A model generated the notes under the pieces. That model was not told the DNA's origin and ran no database searches. It saw only the letters and a program-made list of their open reading frames with translations. DNA of 64,000 bases from Chryseobacterium sp. Leaf405 (lineage in GTDB: Bacteria; Bacteroidota; Bacteroidia; Flavobacteriales; Weeksellaceae). How positions within the stretch are numbered: position 1 is the first letter of the stretch; the number at the start of each line of letters is the position of its first letter. This document shows, piece by piece, positions 1 to 8,561 of the stretch. Location of the stretch: positions 40,427 to 104,426 of the forward strand of contig NZ_LMQN01000003.1 of assembly GCF_001425355.1 (NCBI RefSeq), read 5' to 3'. Made by a program: the position numbers and the translations under genes.

Positions 1-161
1 CGAAAGAATCGTCGATGTCAACGAGTAACGCGGACTCTACTGTGGTAGATACTTCAAGCAATGTATCAACTTCCACAACAGACAGTACGACCACAAAAAT
101 GGCAAATCCTGACAGCATGAATGTCAAAACAGATTCTGCCGCTACGCCACCTGTTAAATAG
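1..161 (+). CDS. 3' end of a Ser/Thr-rich, probably secreted protein (partial)
   Basis: An open frame enters from the left edge (first full codon at base 3) and stops at TAG 159-161. The visible 52 residues are almost only Ser, Thr, Asp, Asn and Val, ending in ...TPPVK. Such low-complexity hydrophilic tails are common on small Flavobacteriia lipoproteins, and the next gene (300-557) is one with a similar Asp/Thr/Ala/Pro-rich tail, so the two may be related neighbours. The N-terminus is outside the window, so neither a lipobox nor a function can be confirmed. Confidence 0.6.
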   Translation, partial: KESSMSTSNADSTVVDTSSNVSTSTTDSTTTKMANPDSMNVKTDSAATPPVK

Positions 162-262
162 ATATAAAATTTAACTTGAAAAATAAAATCCATAGAAGAA
201 AATTCTGTGGATTTTTTATTAAATATTGAAAAAAAGAATTTTTAATATTTTAATTAAATCAT

Positions 263-270
263 TATATTTG
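263..270 (+). promoter_or_regulatory. -7 promoter box (TATATTTG)
   Basis: TATATTTG matches the Bacteroidetes -7 consensus TAnnTTTG and lies 29 nt before the ATG at 300. No TTG is found at the expected spacing upstream, so only the -7 half is supported. Confidence 0.4.
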
Positions 271-299
271 AGTAAGACTAACATCAAAAAAATATTATT

Positions 300-557
300 A
301 TGAAAAAATTATGGACAGCAGCAGTTTTAGGATTGTTATTTTTAGGAAGCTGTGCCGACAAAAAGGAGAATCGTGAAGAGTTTAAAGAGGAGCACAACAA
401 AGATTCTATAAGAAACAGGATGGGAGATTCTGCCGTTGCTAATTCCGAACGAGCTCCTATTTCAAAAGATACTCCTGAAGTAGCAAAAGACACCGCAGAA
501 ACGCCTACAAATTATCATAAAACAAAACCCAACACTGAGGTTGGAGGCTCAAGATAA
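300..557 (+). CDS. Small lipoprotein, 85 aa
   Basis: The protein starts MKKLWTAAVLGLLFLGSC, a typical type II signal peptide with lipobox LGSC and the acylated Cys at residue 18. The remaining ~67 residues are charged and hydrophilic (KKENREEFKEEHNKD, then a Ser/Ala/Pro/Thr tail) with no recognisable domain and no further membrane segment. It is therefore expected as a small membrane-anchored lipoprotein in the cell envelope. It follows the partial gene at 1-161 on the same strand by 138 bp and has its own -7 box at 263-270. Function unknown. Confidence 0.75.
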   Translation: MKKLWTAAVLGLLFLGSCADKKENREEFKEEHNKDSIRNRMGDSAVANSERAPISKDTPEVAKDTAETPTNYHKTKPNTEVGGSR

Positions 558-1041
558 GCATAAAACTGTGGAAAAATTGTTCAGTTTTTCACTTAAAAAA
601 ATTTGACTAACATTACCCCAATTATATAAATAAAATGAAACCGTGGCACAAAAGCTACGGTTTCTACACCAAATAAACCTGAATAATTAGAAAAACGAAT
701 CCCCTAATCCTTAATTACTTTATAATTATTCTCCTAAATAGATATAAGTATTCGCAACTAATATTATCTAAAGATTTTGCAAGCACCAATAGCTGTTCTT
801 AATACAGTATGCATTCAGCATTCTAAATACCACTCCATGTAAACTTGGCGAAAAATAATTTTTAAAAAAATTTTCTACCAAATATTCATTTTTAATTTTA
901 TATCGTATTAAAGCGTTTTTCTATTAAAATCAATTTAACTATCAAGGATAAAAATAATCTTTATAATGTCGTAACTATTTTTATTTTAACGAGACTAATT
1001 TATTAACATATTTGTTACATTTGCAATCAACAAAAAGTACT
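558..1041. other. AT-rich spacer, 484 bp, with one hairpin
   Basis: No credible ORF or RNA gene was found. A hairpin at 637-664 (GAAACCGT...ACGGTTTC, arms 8 bp plus GC/GC) follows the lipoprotein gene but has no strong T-tract, so it may be a weak terminator or a small palindromic repeat. The remainder is AT-rich. A -7 box for the next gene lies at its right end. Confidence 0.4.
1016..1023 (+). promoter_or_regulatory. -7 promoter box (TACATTTG)
   Basis: TACATTTG fits TAnnTTTG and lies 18 nt before the ATG at 1042. It argues against any upstream start for the thioredoxin-like gene, because a TTG start at 1012 would precede the expected transcription start. No TTG -33 element at the ideal spacing. 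Confidence 0.5.
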
Positions 1042-2211
1042 ATGAAAAAATTATCAATATTCTCTGCCTTGTTTATCGGAGCAATTGCTTTCGCACAAGG
1101 AATAAAATTTGAAGACACCAATTTCGCAACAGTTTTAGCGAAGGCTAAAAAAGAAAACAAACTTGTATTTATAGACGCTTATGCTTCATGGTGCGGACCT
1201 TGTAAGCTGATGGTGAAAAATGTCTTCCCGCTTCAGTCTGTGGGAGATTACTACAATTCGCATTTTGTAAGTGCAAAAATCGACATGGAAAAAGGTGAAG
1301 GAATAGACCTTGCCAAAAAATATAACGTAAAAGCATTCCCGACTTATCTTTTTGTAGACGGAAATGGTGAAGTGGTACACAGAACACTAGGTTATGTTGA
1401 AGAAAATGATTTCATTCAATTTGCTAAAGATGCAGGAGACCCAAGCAAAAGACTGGCAACTTTAAAGCAAAAATTTGAAGACGGCGAAAAAAATCCTGAG
1501 TTTTTGAAAAATCTTGCAGGACTTACTTTATATAACGATGCAACATTTGCTGCCAGAGTTTTAGAACGTTATTTTGCCGGAAAAACTGAATATAACAGAG
1601 AGGATATCCAAATGTTGCTTACAGGAGCACAGAATATGGATAGCCCGTTATATAAAGTTTTCCAAGCTAAAAAAACAGAAATTTCAAAAGTTGTCACTCC
1701 TGAAAAATATGCTGAAATCGATAAAGGTATAAAAATCAGCAGCATCTTTAAAAAGTCATACAATGCTGATTCAAAAACGTGGAATGACAATTATTTCCTT
1801 GCAGAAGCTCAGAAATTTTTAACAAAAGATGAGGCTGAAAAAATATTGAAAAGAGCACAGGCGAGCAGAGCACTAAGAGCTAAAGATATTGCAACCTATG
1901 AAAAATTGACTTTAGAATTAAACAAAGATACGTCTGCGGCAAGTTCAGAAGAATTAAATTCATTAGCTTGGAATTTCTTTGAAAATGTAACGACAAAATC
2001 ATCTTTGGAAAAAGCAGTTGTCTGGGCACAGGAATCTGTGAAGAAAAATGAAAACTACGCCAATACAGATACGTTGGCAAATCTTTATAACAAAGTTGGT
2101 GATAAGAAAAATGCCAAACTTTGGGCTGAAAAATCGATTGCGCTTGGAAAAGCAGCCGGTGAAGACACCGGAGATACTGAAAAATTACTGAAAACACTTA
2201 CAGTACAATAA
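1042..2211 (+). CDS. Secreted thioredoxin-fold protein, 389 aa
   Basis: Residues 1-18 (MKKLSIFSALFIGAIAFA) form a signal peptide, so the protein should act in the periplasm. A thioredoxin domain follows (about residues 22-130) with the redox motif WCGPCK (Cys51, Cys54) and the cis-Pro region KAFPTYLFVDGNGE. The C-terminal ~240 residues are mostly helical and resemble TPR-like repeats near the end (SLAWNFFENV, WAQESVKKNENYANTDTLANLY). This arrangement fits Bacteroidetes thioredoxin-family proteins of unknown substrate. The ATG at 1042 is preferred over a TTG at 1012 because it directly begins the signal peptide and lies downstream of the -7 box. A bidirectional terminator follows. Confidence 0.85.
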   Translation: MKKLSIFSALFIGAIAFAQGIKFEDTNFATVLAKAKKENKLVFIDAYASWCGPCKLMVKNVFPLQSVGDYYNSHFVSAKIDMEKGEGIDLAKKYNVKAFPTYLFVDGNGEVVHRTLGYVEENDFIQFAKDAGDPSKRLATLKQKFEDGEKNPEFLKNLAGLTLYNDATFAARVLERYFAGKTEYNREDIQMLLTGAQNMDSPLYKVFQAKKTEISKVVTPEKYAEIDKGIKISSIFKKSYNADSKTWNDNYFLAEAQKFLTKDEAEKILKRAQASRALRAKDIATYEKLTLELNKDTSAASSEELNSLAWNFFENVTTKSSLEKAVVWAQESVKKNENYANTDTLANLYNKVGDKKNAKLWAEKSIALGKAAGEDTGDTEKLLKTLTVQ

Positions 2212-2212
2212 A

Positions 2213-2250
2213 CTAAAAAAACCGCAGAAAGTTCTGCGGTTTTTTTAGTT
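2213..2250. terminator. Bidirectional intrinsic terminator
   Basis: ACCGCAGAA / TTCTGCGGT (2221-2240, 2-nt loop) is extended by A-tract and T-tract arms on either side, so it can end both the thioredoxin-like gene (+) and the convergent S74 gene (-). Confidence 0.85.
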
Positions 2251-2264
2251 TATTATTTTAACTT

Positions 2265-3428
2265 TTACTTATCAATATGGCTATTGACGATAGCATTCAG
2301 CTTCTTAATTTCAGATTTTAATATTTCGATTTCAGACTGCTGCTCTTGAATTGCTTTTGTAAGTACCGGAATAACAGCCGAATAATTAACACTATAGATT
2401 TCTTTTGATTCATCTTTAGGAACGCCAACAGCTTCTGGTAAAACCTTTACTAATTCCTGTGCTAAAAAACCGATTGAGTGAACCGTTTTATCATTTTCAC
2501 CAAAAGTAATTTTACCATTATCCATTGATTTTCTGTCTGTGTGCATATCATACGTCACCGGCCTCATTGCCATTACTTTATCAATACCGTTATTTACATC
2601 AACAATATTGTTTTTCAACCTCATATCTGAGTTTTGGTGATAAGCACCTAAAATATCAATTAATGCAACACCGTTAACATCACCTGGCGTTCCCGAAGTT
2701 AATGTATAAAAGCGAAATCCGCCACCGCCTGTTCCACGATAATTTATAAATTCTGATTCTCCGAATCCCAGTTTAACTGAATTCCACGAAAGAATCCCTG
2801 AATTCGTTGTATTTGGAATACTTATATTACTGGTAGTATAGCGAATTGCCCCGTTTACATCAAAAATAGTTTCAGGAACATTAGTACCAACTCCCACTCT
2901 TCCACTATGATAAATTGTTTGGTTAACACTTGTAGCTCCGGTTGAGGTATTAGAATTATACCAAGGTTCGGTAGCTATAGGACTTTGTGTAATTTTATGA
3001 CCTTTTACCTCCCATGTCACTCCTGAAATAGCATTAACATTCGTTTTTATAAGTTCCACAGATTCGGTTGGCTGTAAAGTAATCGTAGCCACACCCGTTG
3101 CATTAATACTGTTGATGAGCTCTCCTGCCGGTGCTGCAATAGTAAGAGTAAATACAGTACTATTATTTTTAATTTCATAAATACGGCCGTCAAACGCAGG
3201 AGTTGTAGAATTAAATGCAGGCAATGTTATGGTTGTCGCTGCTGAAGCATTACTGCTCACAAAATAATCACCAATTGTCATTGTGTATGCCGTAGTTACC
3301 TTTTTGTATGGTGCAGCAACTGAACCCGCAACAGTTAATGTACTACCTGGAATATCAGTAGCGATGCCAACTTGAGATAACAGAAAATTGGAGACTAATA
3401 TCCCTAAGAATAATAATTTTTTTTTCAC
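2265..3428 (-). CDS. Secreted surface protein with C-terminal S74 (endosialidase chaperone) domain, 387 aa
   Basis: A signal peptide (MKKKLLFLGILVSNFLLS) is followed by a Thr/Ser/Ala-rich beta-type region of ~230 residues. The C-terminal ~110 residues are a typical peptidase S74 / intramolecular chaperone domain: SDMRLKNNI, then IGFLAQELVKVLPEAV, YSVNYSAVIPVLTKAIQEQQSEIEILKSEIKKL, ending in a coiled coil. In phage tail fibres this domain trimerises the protein and then cleaves itself off. In Flavobacteriia such domains also occur on non-phage secreted proteins, and no phage genes lie nearby. The partner or ligand is unknown. Confidence 0.8.
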   Translation of the reverse strand: MKKKLLFLGILVSNFLLSQVGIATDIPGSTLTVAGSVAAPYKKVTTAYTMTIGDYFVSSNASAATTITLPAFNSTTPAFDGRIYEIKNNSTVFTLTIAAPAGELINSINATGVATITLQPTESVELIKTNVNAISGVTWEVKGHKITQSPIATEPWYNSNTSTGATSVNQTIYHSGRVGVGTNVPETIFDVNGAIRYTTSNISIPNTTNSGILSWNSVKLGFGESEFINYRGTGGGGFRFYTLTSGTPGDVNGVALIDILGAYHQNSDMRLKNNIVDVNNGIDKVMAMRPVTYDMHTDRKSMDNGKITFGENDKTVHSIGFLAQELVKVLPEAVGVPKDESKEIYSVNYSAVIPVLTKAIQEQQSEIEILKSEIKKLNAIVNSHIDK

Positions 3429-3639
3429 CTTAAATGTTTTTAATTTTTGTAATTAATTTAAATGCCAATTCTAATTCCAGAAATTTTATTAAAAAAAATC
3501 CATCAAGATTAGCTTTTAATTTAAACTCTATAAAAGTAAAAAATAAAAAAATATCTATAAAATAAACTCTGTAATATTTATATGACAAACACACCATATT
3601 AATATTACAAATATGTAAACTAATAAATATGGGCAAATG

Positions 3640-3664
3640 AAAAAGAGATCATAAGATCTCCTTT
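3640..3664 (-). terminator. Intrinsic terminator of the FabH gene
   Basis: On the minus strand GGAGATC-TTAT-GATCTC is followed by TTTTTC, 20-40 nt past the FabH stop codon. Confidence 0.65.
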
Positions 3665-3682
3665 CATTTTCTTAAATACTTT

Positions 3683-4705
3683 CTAATACTCAAACAAAAT
3701 ACTTCCCCAAGTAAAACCGCTTCCGAAAGCTGAAAGAAGAACTAAATCTCCTCTTTTAACTTTTCCCAATTCAATCGCTTCATTTAATGCAATCGGAATA
3801 GAAGCTGCCGTTGTATTTCCATATTTCTGTATATTATTATGAATTTTTTCATCCGGCAATCCGAATTTCTGCTGAACAAACTGAGCAATTCTCAAATTCG
3901 CCTGATGTGGAATAAACATATCTACGTCATTAATAGTTTTCCCTGCTTTATCCAAAGCTTCCTGCATCGTTTCAGGAAATCTTGTTACCGCATGTTTGAA
4001 AACAAAATTTCCATTCATGATCGGATACACTTCTTTGTTGGTAACATTCTCCGGTTCTTTTCTCATCCTGTCGCTCCAGCCATATTTTGAACCCGGAAAC
4101 TGCGTACACAATTCGTCGGCATACTTTCCTTCAGAGTGCATATTCATAGCTAAAATATCTCCTGCATTTTCATCTTCTGTCGCAGAAAGCACAATCGCTC
4201 CTGCCCCATCCCCGAAAATTACAGAAACGCCTCTCCCTTCATCAGAAAAATCCAGTCCGAAAGAATGAACTTCTGCTCCTACCACCAAAATATTTTTATA
4301 CGTTCCGGATTTTATAAAAGCATTAGCAACACTCATCGCATAGACAAATCCCGAACATTGATTTCTGACATCCAAAGCTCCTATCGTATCGCAGCCCAAC
4401 ATATCCTGAAGCAAAACGCCACATCCGGGAAAGTAATAATCCGGAGAAAGTGTTGCAAAAACAATATAATCAATATCTTTAGGCGTTAAACCCGCATTGG
4501 CTATTGCTTTTTCAGAAGCTTTAAAGCCTAAATAAGCGGTCGTTTCCTGTGCATCATTTCGGTTTTCACGGTGTCTTCTTTCTTTGATACCGGTTCTTTC
4601 AGTGATCCATTCATCATTAGTGGTCATTAATTTAGCTAAATCATCATTGGTGACAACATGATCGGGCACATGAAACCCGATTCCTTTTATTGTACTTTTA
4701 ATCAT
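3683..4705 (-). CDS. fabH: 3-oxoacyl-ACP synthase III family protein, 340 aa
   Basis: A ketoacyl-ACP synthase III of the thiolase fold that condenses an acyl-CoA starter with malonyl-ACP. The catalytic triad is intact: Cys117 in NQCSGF, His267 in IPHQANLRI and Asn297 in YGNTTAASIP. The N-terminal TNDEWITERTGIKERR is typical of the family. The gene stands alone, without plsX, rpmF or other fab genes. It may therefore be a second KASIII rather than the housekeeping copy, perhaps with another starter specificity such as branched chains. That reading is inference from context. It is divergent from corA. Confidence 0.88.
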   Translation of the reverse strand: MIKSTIKGIGFHVPDHVVTNDDLAKLMTTNDEWITERTGIKERRHRENRNDAQETTAYLGFKASEKAIANAGLTPKDIDYIVFATLSPDYYFPGCGVLLQDMLGCDTIGALDVRNQCSGFVYAMSVANAFIKSGTYKNILVVGAEVHSFGLDFSDEGRGVSVIFGDGAGAIVLSATEDENAGDILAMNMHSEGKYADELCTQFPGSKYGWSDRMRKEPENVTNKEVYPIMNGNFVFKHAVTRFPETMQEALDKAGKTINDVDMFIPHQANLRIAQFVQQKFGLPDEKIHNNIQKYGNTTAASIPIALNEAIELGKVKRGDLVLLSAFGSGFTWGSILFEY

Positions 4706-4776
4706 AGAGTTTTTTAATTTTGATAAAGATAAACTTATTTAAAACATCGTATTCTAAATATTGTTATTTTTACTGT

Positions 4777-5676
4777 ATGCCAATTGATACGATATACCGA
4801 GACTCCCAATGCGAATGGGTAGACGTGGAAGAACCTACAGCAGAAGACTTGAAATTTCTTCATGAACGATACGAAATCAACAATTTACTTCTGGAAGATA
4901 CTTTAGACCCCAATCATTTACCAAAATATGAGGAAGATGGAAATGTGAAATTCTTCTTATTGCGTGAAAATACAGAACTTGAGCGGAAGAACCTCAATAC
5001 CATCAGCGACATCAGTACAAAAATCGGAATTTTTCTTCTGAATAAAACCATTATTACGATTCACAGGATGAAAACCAAAAGTATTGCCCAGACCAGAAAA
5101 CAACTGTCTTGCGCACAAGGAGAAACGACAGCAGAAAATATTGCGTTGATGATCAGTTTATTGATCATGAAAAGTTTCGATGACGAGTCGATAAGCCTTA
5201 TGGAGACCATGGATAATATTGAAAACGAAATTTTCCTTAAAAATACCAACCATACCACCCAAATCAGAAGATTATATAAATTGAAAAGAAAGTCAGGACT
5301 CAATTCCAGAGTATTAACAATTTCTACCGATGCAATTGATAAATTTAAACTGTTGGGATTACAGGATTCCGAAGTAGTAGATTTAAAGGATAAACATAAA
5401 GATGTGGTCGGCGATTTTGACCATTTAAATATTCAGATTACGAACTTAATAGGGATGTTTCTAGCACTTTCGGATCAAAAAGCAAATCAGGTGATGAAAA
5501 TATTGGCAATCTACTCAGTTTACTTTTTACCAATCACCTTTATTGCCGGAGTCTACGGAATGAATTTTGACAATATGCCGGAACTGCATACAAAACATGG
5601 TTATTTTTATACATTAGGACTAATGGCATTGGTGGTAATCTGCACTTTTATTTATGCGAGGAGGAAACAGTGGTAA
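4777..5676 (+). CDS. corA: CorA-type divalent metal ion transporter, 299 aa
   Basis: A CorA-family magnesium/cobalt channel of the inner membrane. A large N-terminal cytoplasmic domain is followed by a long helical stretch and two C-terminal membrane segments. The signature GMN occurs as VYGMNFDNMPEL at the end of the first one (ILAIYSVYFLPITFIAGVYGMN), and the second is YTLGLMALVVICTFIYA. The basic tail RRKQW is typical. An in-frame ATG at 4720 exists, but the start at 4777 (MPIDTIYRDSQCEWVDVEEP) matches the family N-terminus. A -7-like box (TATTTTTA) ends 4 nt before it. Confidence 0.88.
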   Translation: MPIDTIYRDSQCEWVDVEEPTAEDLKFLHERYEINNLLLEDTLDPNHLPKYEEDGNVKFFLLRENTELERKNLNTISDISTKIGIFLLNKTIITIHRMKTKSIAQTRKQLSCAQGETTAENIALMISLLIMKSFDDESISLMETMDNIENEIFLKNTNHTTQIRRLYKLKRKSGLNSRVLTISTDAIDKFKLLGLQDSEVVDLKDKHKDVVGDFDHLNIQITNLIGMFLALSDQKANQVMKILAIYSVYFLPITFIAGVYGMNFDNMPELHTKHGYFYTLGLMALVVICTFIYARRKQW

Positions 5677-5827
5677 TTTCACAATAAAATATCATTAAAA
5701 TATGGTGGTGAATATTTTAAATAGAATTAATTTTAAAATATAAAATTTATATGAATTTCGGTATTTTTATGATACTGAAACATTAATATTAGAAATTCAT
5801 TTAAAAAAATGAATTTTATATTTAGAT

Positions 5828-5861
5828 GAGATTGCTTCGTCGCTTCGCTCCTCGCAATGAC
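5828..5861. repeat. Interspersed repeat (GC-rich, encodes HCEERSDEAI on the reverse strand)
   Basis: A GC-rich island in an AT-rich spacer, bounded by the inverted ends ATTGC / GCAAT with TTCG and GCGA motifs in the middle. Read on the minus strand it encodes CHCEERSDEAIS, a string I recall from spurious ORFs over dispersed repeats in many bacterial genomes. An inverted repeat (AAATTCATTT / AATGAATTT, about 5795-5817) lies just before it. Confidence 0.6.
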
Positions 5862-5884
5862 AAAACCCAAACACCATACTAATC

Positions 5885-7471
5885 ATGAAACCTGAAATCT
5901 TACAAAAAATTCTTGAAGAAGATATTCTTTCAGCAGCATCAAAAGAGAAACTTTCTGCTTTGCATGATCGTATTTCGTCCAAAGAATTTTCGGATCTTCT
6001 GGATGCGGAAGGCAATCAATACATAGAATTTGTGCAGGAAGGCGGAGGAGTTTGGGGAAGCGCACTGGTTGGTTATTTGTACGGTCTCGAAATTTTCGGA
6101 ATCCGATTTCTGAAAGTAGCAGGAACAAGTGCCGGTGCAATAAATACCATGCTGATTGCCGCCTGCAAAACAAAAGAAGAAATGAAAAGTGAAGTCATTA
6201 AAGACATTCTTTTCAAATGGAATTTTGCTGATTTTATGGATGGTAAATCGTATGTGAAAACTACCATTCATTCGATGCTGAATAATAAAAATTTCATAAA
6301 AACCAATGCCATTATTGCGGGTATTGTTATGTTAATTCTTGTCATCATGCCTTTTGTTATTTCTTCCGAAACGACATTGAACGCAAAACTGCTTTTTTTA
6401 GTGCCAATCATTCCTATTATCATTGCATTTTTTTATTTCAGAAAATTATACAATGACCTGAAGAAAGCCAACTCAGGACTAAATCCCGGAAATACTTTTC
6501 TGAATCAAATGAAAGAAGTGTTAGAAAGTTTTGAAGTAAAAACGGTTGCCGGACTCAACAAAAAATTTGTGCAATCGGGAAAAGATCTCAATCTGAATTA
6601 CCGTTACGGAAACGAAATGCAGTATTATAACAATGCTTTAAGCAGTATCGAAGAAATCAGAGCAAACAATTCTGAGCATATTGACAAAATCAGATATAAA
6701 ATTTTCTACGACAGTGCCGTAAACAACGAATATTATAAACAAGATCCTTTTTATTTATTGCAATCAGAATACATTGTCATCACAACAGATATTAATGCGA
6801 AAATAAAAGTTGAACTTCCGACAATGGCCAATTTATACTGGTCTGAAGAAGAGCTGAAACACATCAGTCCGGCAGAATTTGTTCGTGCTTCGATGTCTGT
6901 TCCTTTCTTTTTTGAGCCTTTCCAAAAGAGAATTGATAAAGATGATACTTCTGTAAAATATGCGTGGAAATTCTGGATGAATACGAAGCAGGAAGACATC
7001 AATCCTGTCGGAATTTTTATTGATGGCGGGAGTATTTCAAACTTCCCGATTGACCTTTTCCATTCGGCAGATATATTTTATCCGAGAATGCCCTTGTTTG
7101 GGGTACAGCTTACCAGCGATTCCGATATTCTTTCAGAAAAAGGAAAAACAAGTGAAGAAATTCTGAAATCACCTTTATCTTTTGCCGGAAATATCATCAG
7201 CACATTGAAAGGTTTCAACGATAAAACTTTTCTCACCAAACATACTTTTTATCACCTCTTCAGCATCCAAACCGTCAATTGCGGAACGAGCAGCTGGCTG
7301 AATTTCTTCATGAAAAAAGAGGAAAAAGAAGAACTTTTCAACCGAGGTTTTTCGGCTGCATTAGATTTCCTCAATAATTTTGAATGGGATAAATATAAGT
7401 GCGAAAGAATGATGCTGTCGATGAAAGAGAAAAAGATTTTGAAGGAAGAAGACACGCCAACGGTGGGGTAA
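5885..7471 (+). CDS. Patatin-like phospholipase with two inserted membrane segments, 528 aa
   Basis: A Ser-Asp dyad lipid acyl hydrolase of the patatin family. The oxyanion motif GGGVWG (53-58), the nucleophile elbow GTSAG (Ser82) and the catalytic DGG (Asp380, in FIDGGSISNFP) are all present. Two hydrophobic segments (about 141-161 and 168-186) lie between nucleophile and acid, so the enzyme is probably membrane-anchored, with a ~190-residue inserted region. There is no signal peptide. The gene starts 24 bp after a dispersed repeat. The natural substrate is unknown; membrane phospholipids are likely from the family. Confidence 0.85.
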   Translation: MKPEILQKILEEDILSAASKEKLSALHDRISSKEFSDLLDAEGNQYIEFVQEGGGVWGSALVGYLYGLEIFGIRFLKVAGTSAGAINTMLIAACKTKEEMKSEVIKDILFKWNFADFMDGKSYVKTTIHSMLNNKNFIKTNAIIAGIVMLILVIMPFVISSETTLNAKLLFLVPIIPIIIAFFYFRKLYNDLKKANSGLNPGNTFLNQMKEVLESFEVKTVAGLNKKFVQSGKDLNLNYRYGNEMQYYNNALSSIEEIRANNSEHIDKIRYKIFYDSAVNNEYYKQDPFYLLQSEYIVITTDINAKIKVELPTMANLYWSEEELKHISPAEFVRASMSVPFFFEPFQKRIDKDDTSVKYAWKFWMNTKQEDINPVGIFIDGGSISNFPIDLFHSADIFYPRMPLFGVQLTSDSDILSEKGKTSEEILKSPLSFAGNIISTLKGFNDKTFLTKHTFYHLFSIQTVNCGTSSWLNFFMKKEEKEELFNRGFSAALDFLNNFEWDKYKCERMMLSMKEKKILKEEDTPTVG

Positions 7472-7500
7472 TAATAAAATTTTAAATTAATCAACAAAAA

Positions 7501-7878
7501 ATGATCAATAAATTAGAGTTAAGAGCATCGCTAGAAATCCCAATTTTAGAAGCAAGCACTGCAGAAGAGAATTTTCAAAACCAAACTTTGCGTCCCATTT
7601 TAAAACTACAGAACGACCTGTATTGGGAACTATTTATTAATTATGCTGTTCGTCAAAATGCAGATTTCAATTCTTTATCAGCAACGAAAAAAAGCAACTT
7701 TATAGAACAAAGCCTTCAGAAAGACAACGTATTAAAAAACACATGCATCGGAATAACTATCGGGATGTTTACACTGTCAGAGCTTGAAATATATAATTCT
7801 GAAAGCAAAGTATTTAACAAAAGGATTATCACGATGTTGATTGAAAGATTGAAGAGCCAGATTAATAATAATTTGTAA
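7501..7878 (+). CDS. Conserved hypothetical protein, 125 aa
   Basis: A soluble, mostly helical protein without signal peptide or membrane segment. Notable conserved-looking stretches are RPILKLQNDLYWELFINY, KKSNFIEQSLQKD and a basic C-terminus KRIITMLIERLKSQ. Similar short proteins occur in Flavobacteriia and are sometimes labelled glyoxalase automatically, but I see no VOC-type metal-binding pattern here. It lies 29 bp after the patatin gene on the same strand and may be co-transcribed. Function unknown. Confidence 0.65.
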   Translation: MINKLELRASLEIPILEASTAEENFQNQTLRPILKLQNDLYWELFINYAVRQNADFNSLSATKKSNFIEQSLQKDNVLKNTCIGITIGMFTLSELEIYNSESKVFNKRIITMLIERLKSQINNNL

Positions 7879-7929
7879 TTTAATATATTGAAAATAAATT
7901 TTTATCTTCAATATAAATAAAAACTACTT

Positions 7930-8427
7930 ATGAAATATATCTGCCAATGCTGCGGTGGAGAAAAAGAGGATTGGCCTGCAATAGCTTACTCTGCACCCTA
8001 CCCTTATTTTCACTTAACTGAAGAAGAATTGAAAAATTCTGAACTGACTTCGGATTTATGTATAATTAGATATTCAGATGAAACATGCTATTTCGTCCGC
8101 ACCGTTCTCGTTCAGGAAGTAAATGAAAGTTGTCAGGATCTTGATTATGGAATTTGGGTTTCATTAAGCGAAAAAAGTTTTAATGAATATGTTGAAAATT
8201 ATGATAATAAAGAGTTTGAAGGTGAATGTTTTGGATGGCTTGCGAGTTATTTCCATAATTATGATTTTAATGAAAATATTCCGACAGATGTTTTTATCAA
8301 TAATAAAATAGGAAGACCTTTTGTTTACCCTCACGAAAGCTGCGACCATCCTTTTGTAAAAGATTTTTATAATGGAATTTCAAAAGAAGAAGCAGAAAAG
8401 AGAATTAATAAAGTTTTAAATAAATAA
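7930..8427 (+). CDS. DUF2199 domain protein, 165 aa
   Basis: The N-terminus KYICQCCGGEKEDWPAIAYSAPYPY carries a CxxC-type knuckle and the aromatic/proline pattern of DUF2199. The central FGWLASYFHNYDF and the C-terminal FVKDFYNGISKEEAEKRIN also fit. The domain is of unknown function and is often found singly near small toxin-immunity or hypothetical genes. No signal peptide. It is directly followed by a frameshifted remnant (8429-8561), which suggests a small accessory cassette. Confidence 0.75.
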   Translation: MKYICQCCGGEKEDWPAIAYSAPYPYFHLTEEELKNSELTSDLCIIRYSDETCYFVRTVLVQEVNESCQDLDYGIWVSLSEKSFNEYVENYDNKEFEGECFGWLASYFHNYDFNENIPTDVFINNKIGRPFVYPHESCDHPFVKDFYNGISKEEAEKRINKVLNK

Positions 8428-8428
8428 T

Positions 8429-8561
8429 ATGAACTGGATCATATCTAAAATATGAATTTCATACCAATTTACATGAGATTTTAAAACCAATTTGGGAAGA
8501 TCTTTCTGAATATAATTGGGTTATAGCAGACTTAGATTTTATTTCCTCAGCCACCCCTTAA
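8429..8561 (+). pseudogene. Frameshifted, truncated gene remnant
   Basis: An ATG at 8429, 1 bp after the DUF2199 stop, gives MNWIISK and then a stop. Dropping one A from the AAAA run at 8447-8450 restores a coherent frame: MNWIISKYEFHTNLHEILKP, continuing IWEDLSEYNWVIADLDFIS and then breaking off into the 3' end of the convergent ABM gene. The amino-acid composition is protein-like and suggests a small cytosolic (perhaps immunity-like) protein whose 3' part is lost. The identity of the intact gene is not known to me. Confidence 0.55.

Noticed and set aside
637..664. Hairpin GAAACCGT/ACGGTTTC as a strong terminator
   Set aside because: No T-tract follows on either strand, so I only note it as a hairpin in the spacer.
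2265..3428. Phage tail fibre / prophage remnant (S74 domain)
   Set aside because: No other phage genes lie nearby, and the protein has its own signal peptide; a secreted host protein is more likely.
3430..3636. 68-aa minus-strand ORF upstream of the S74 gene
   Set aside because: Very Phe/Ile/Lys-rich translation of an AT-rich spacer with no start context.
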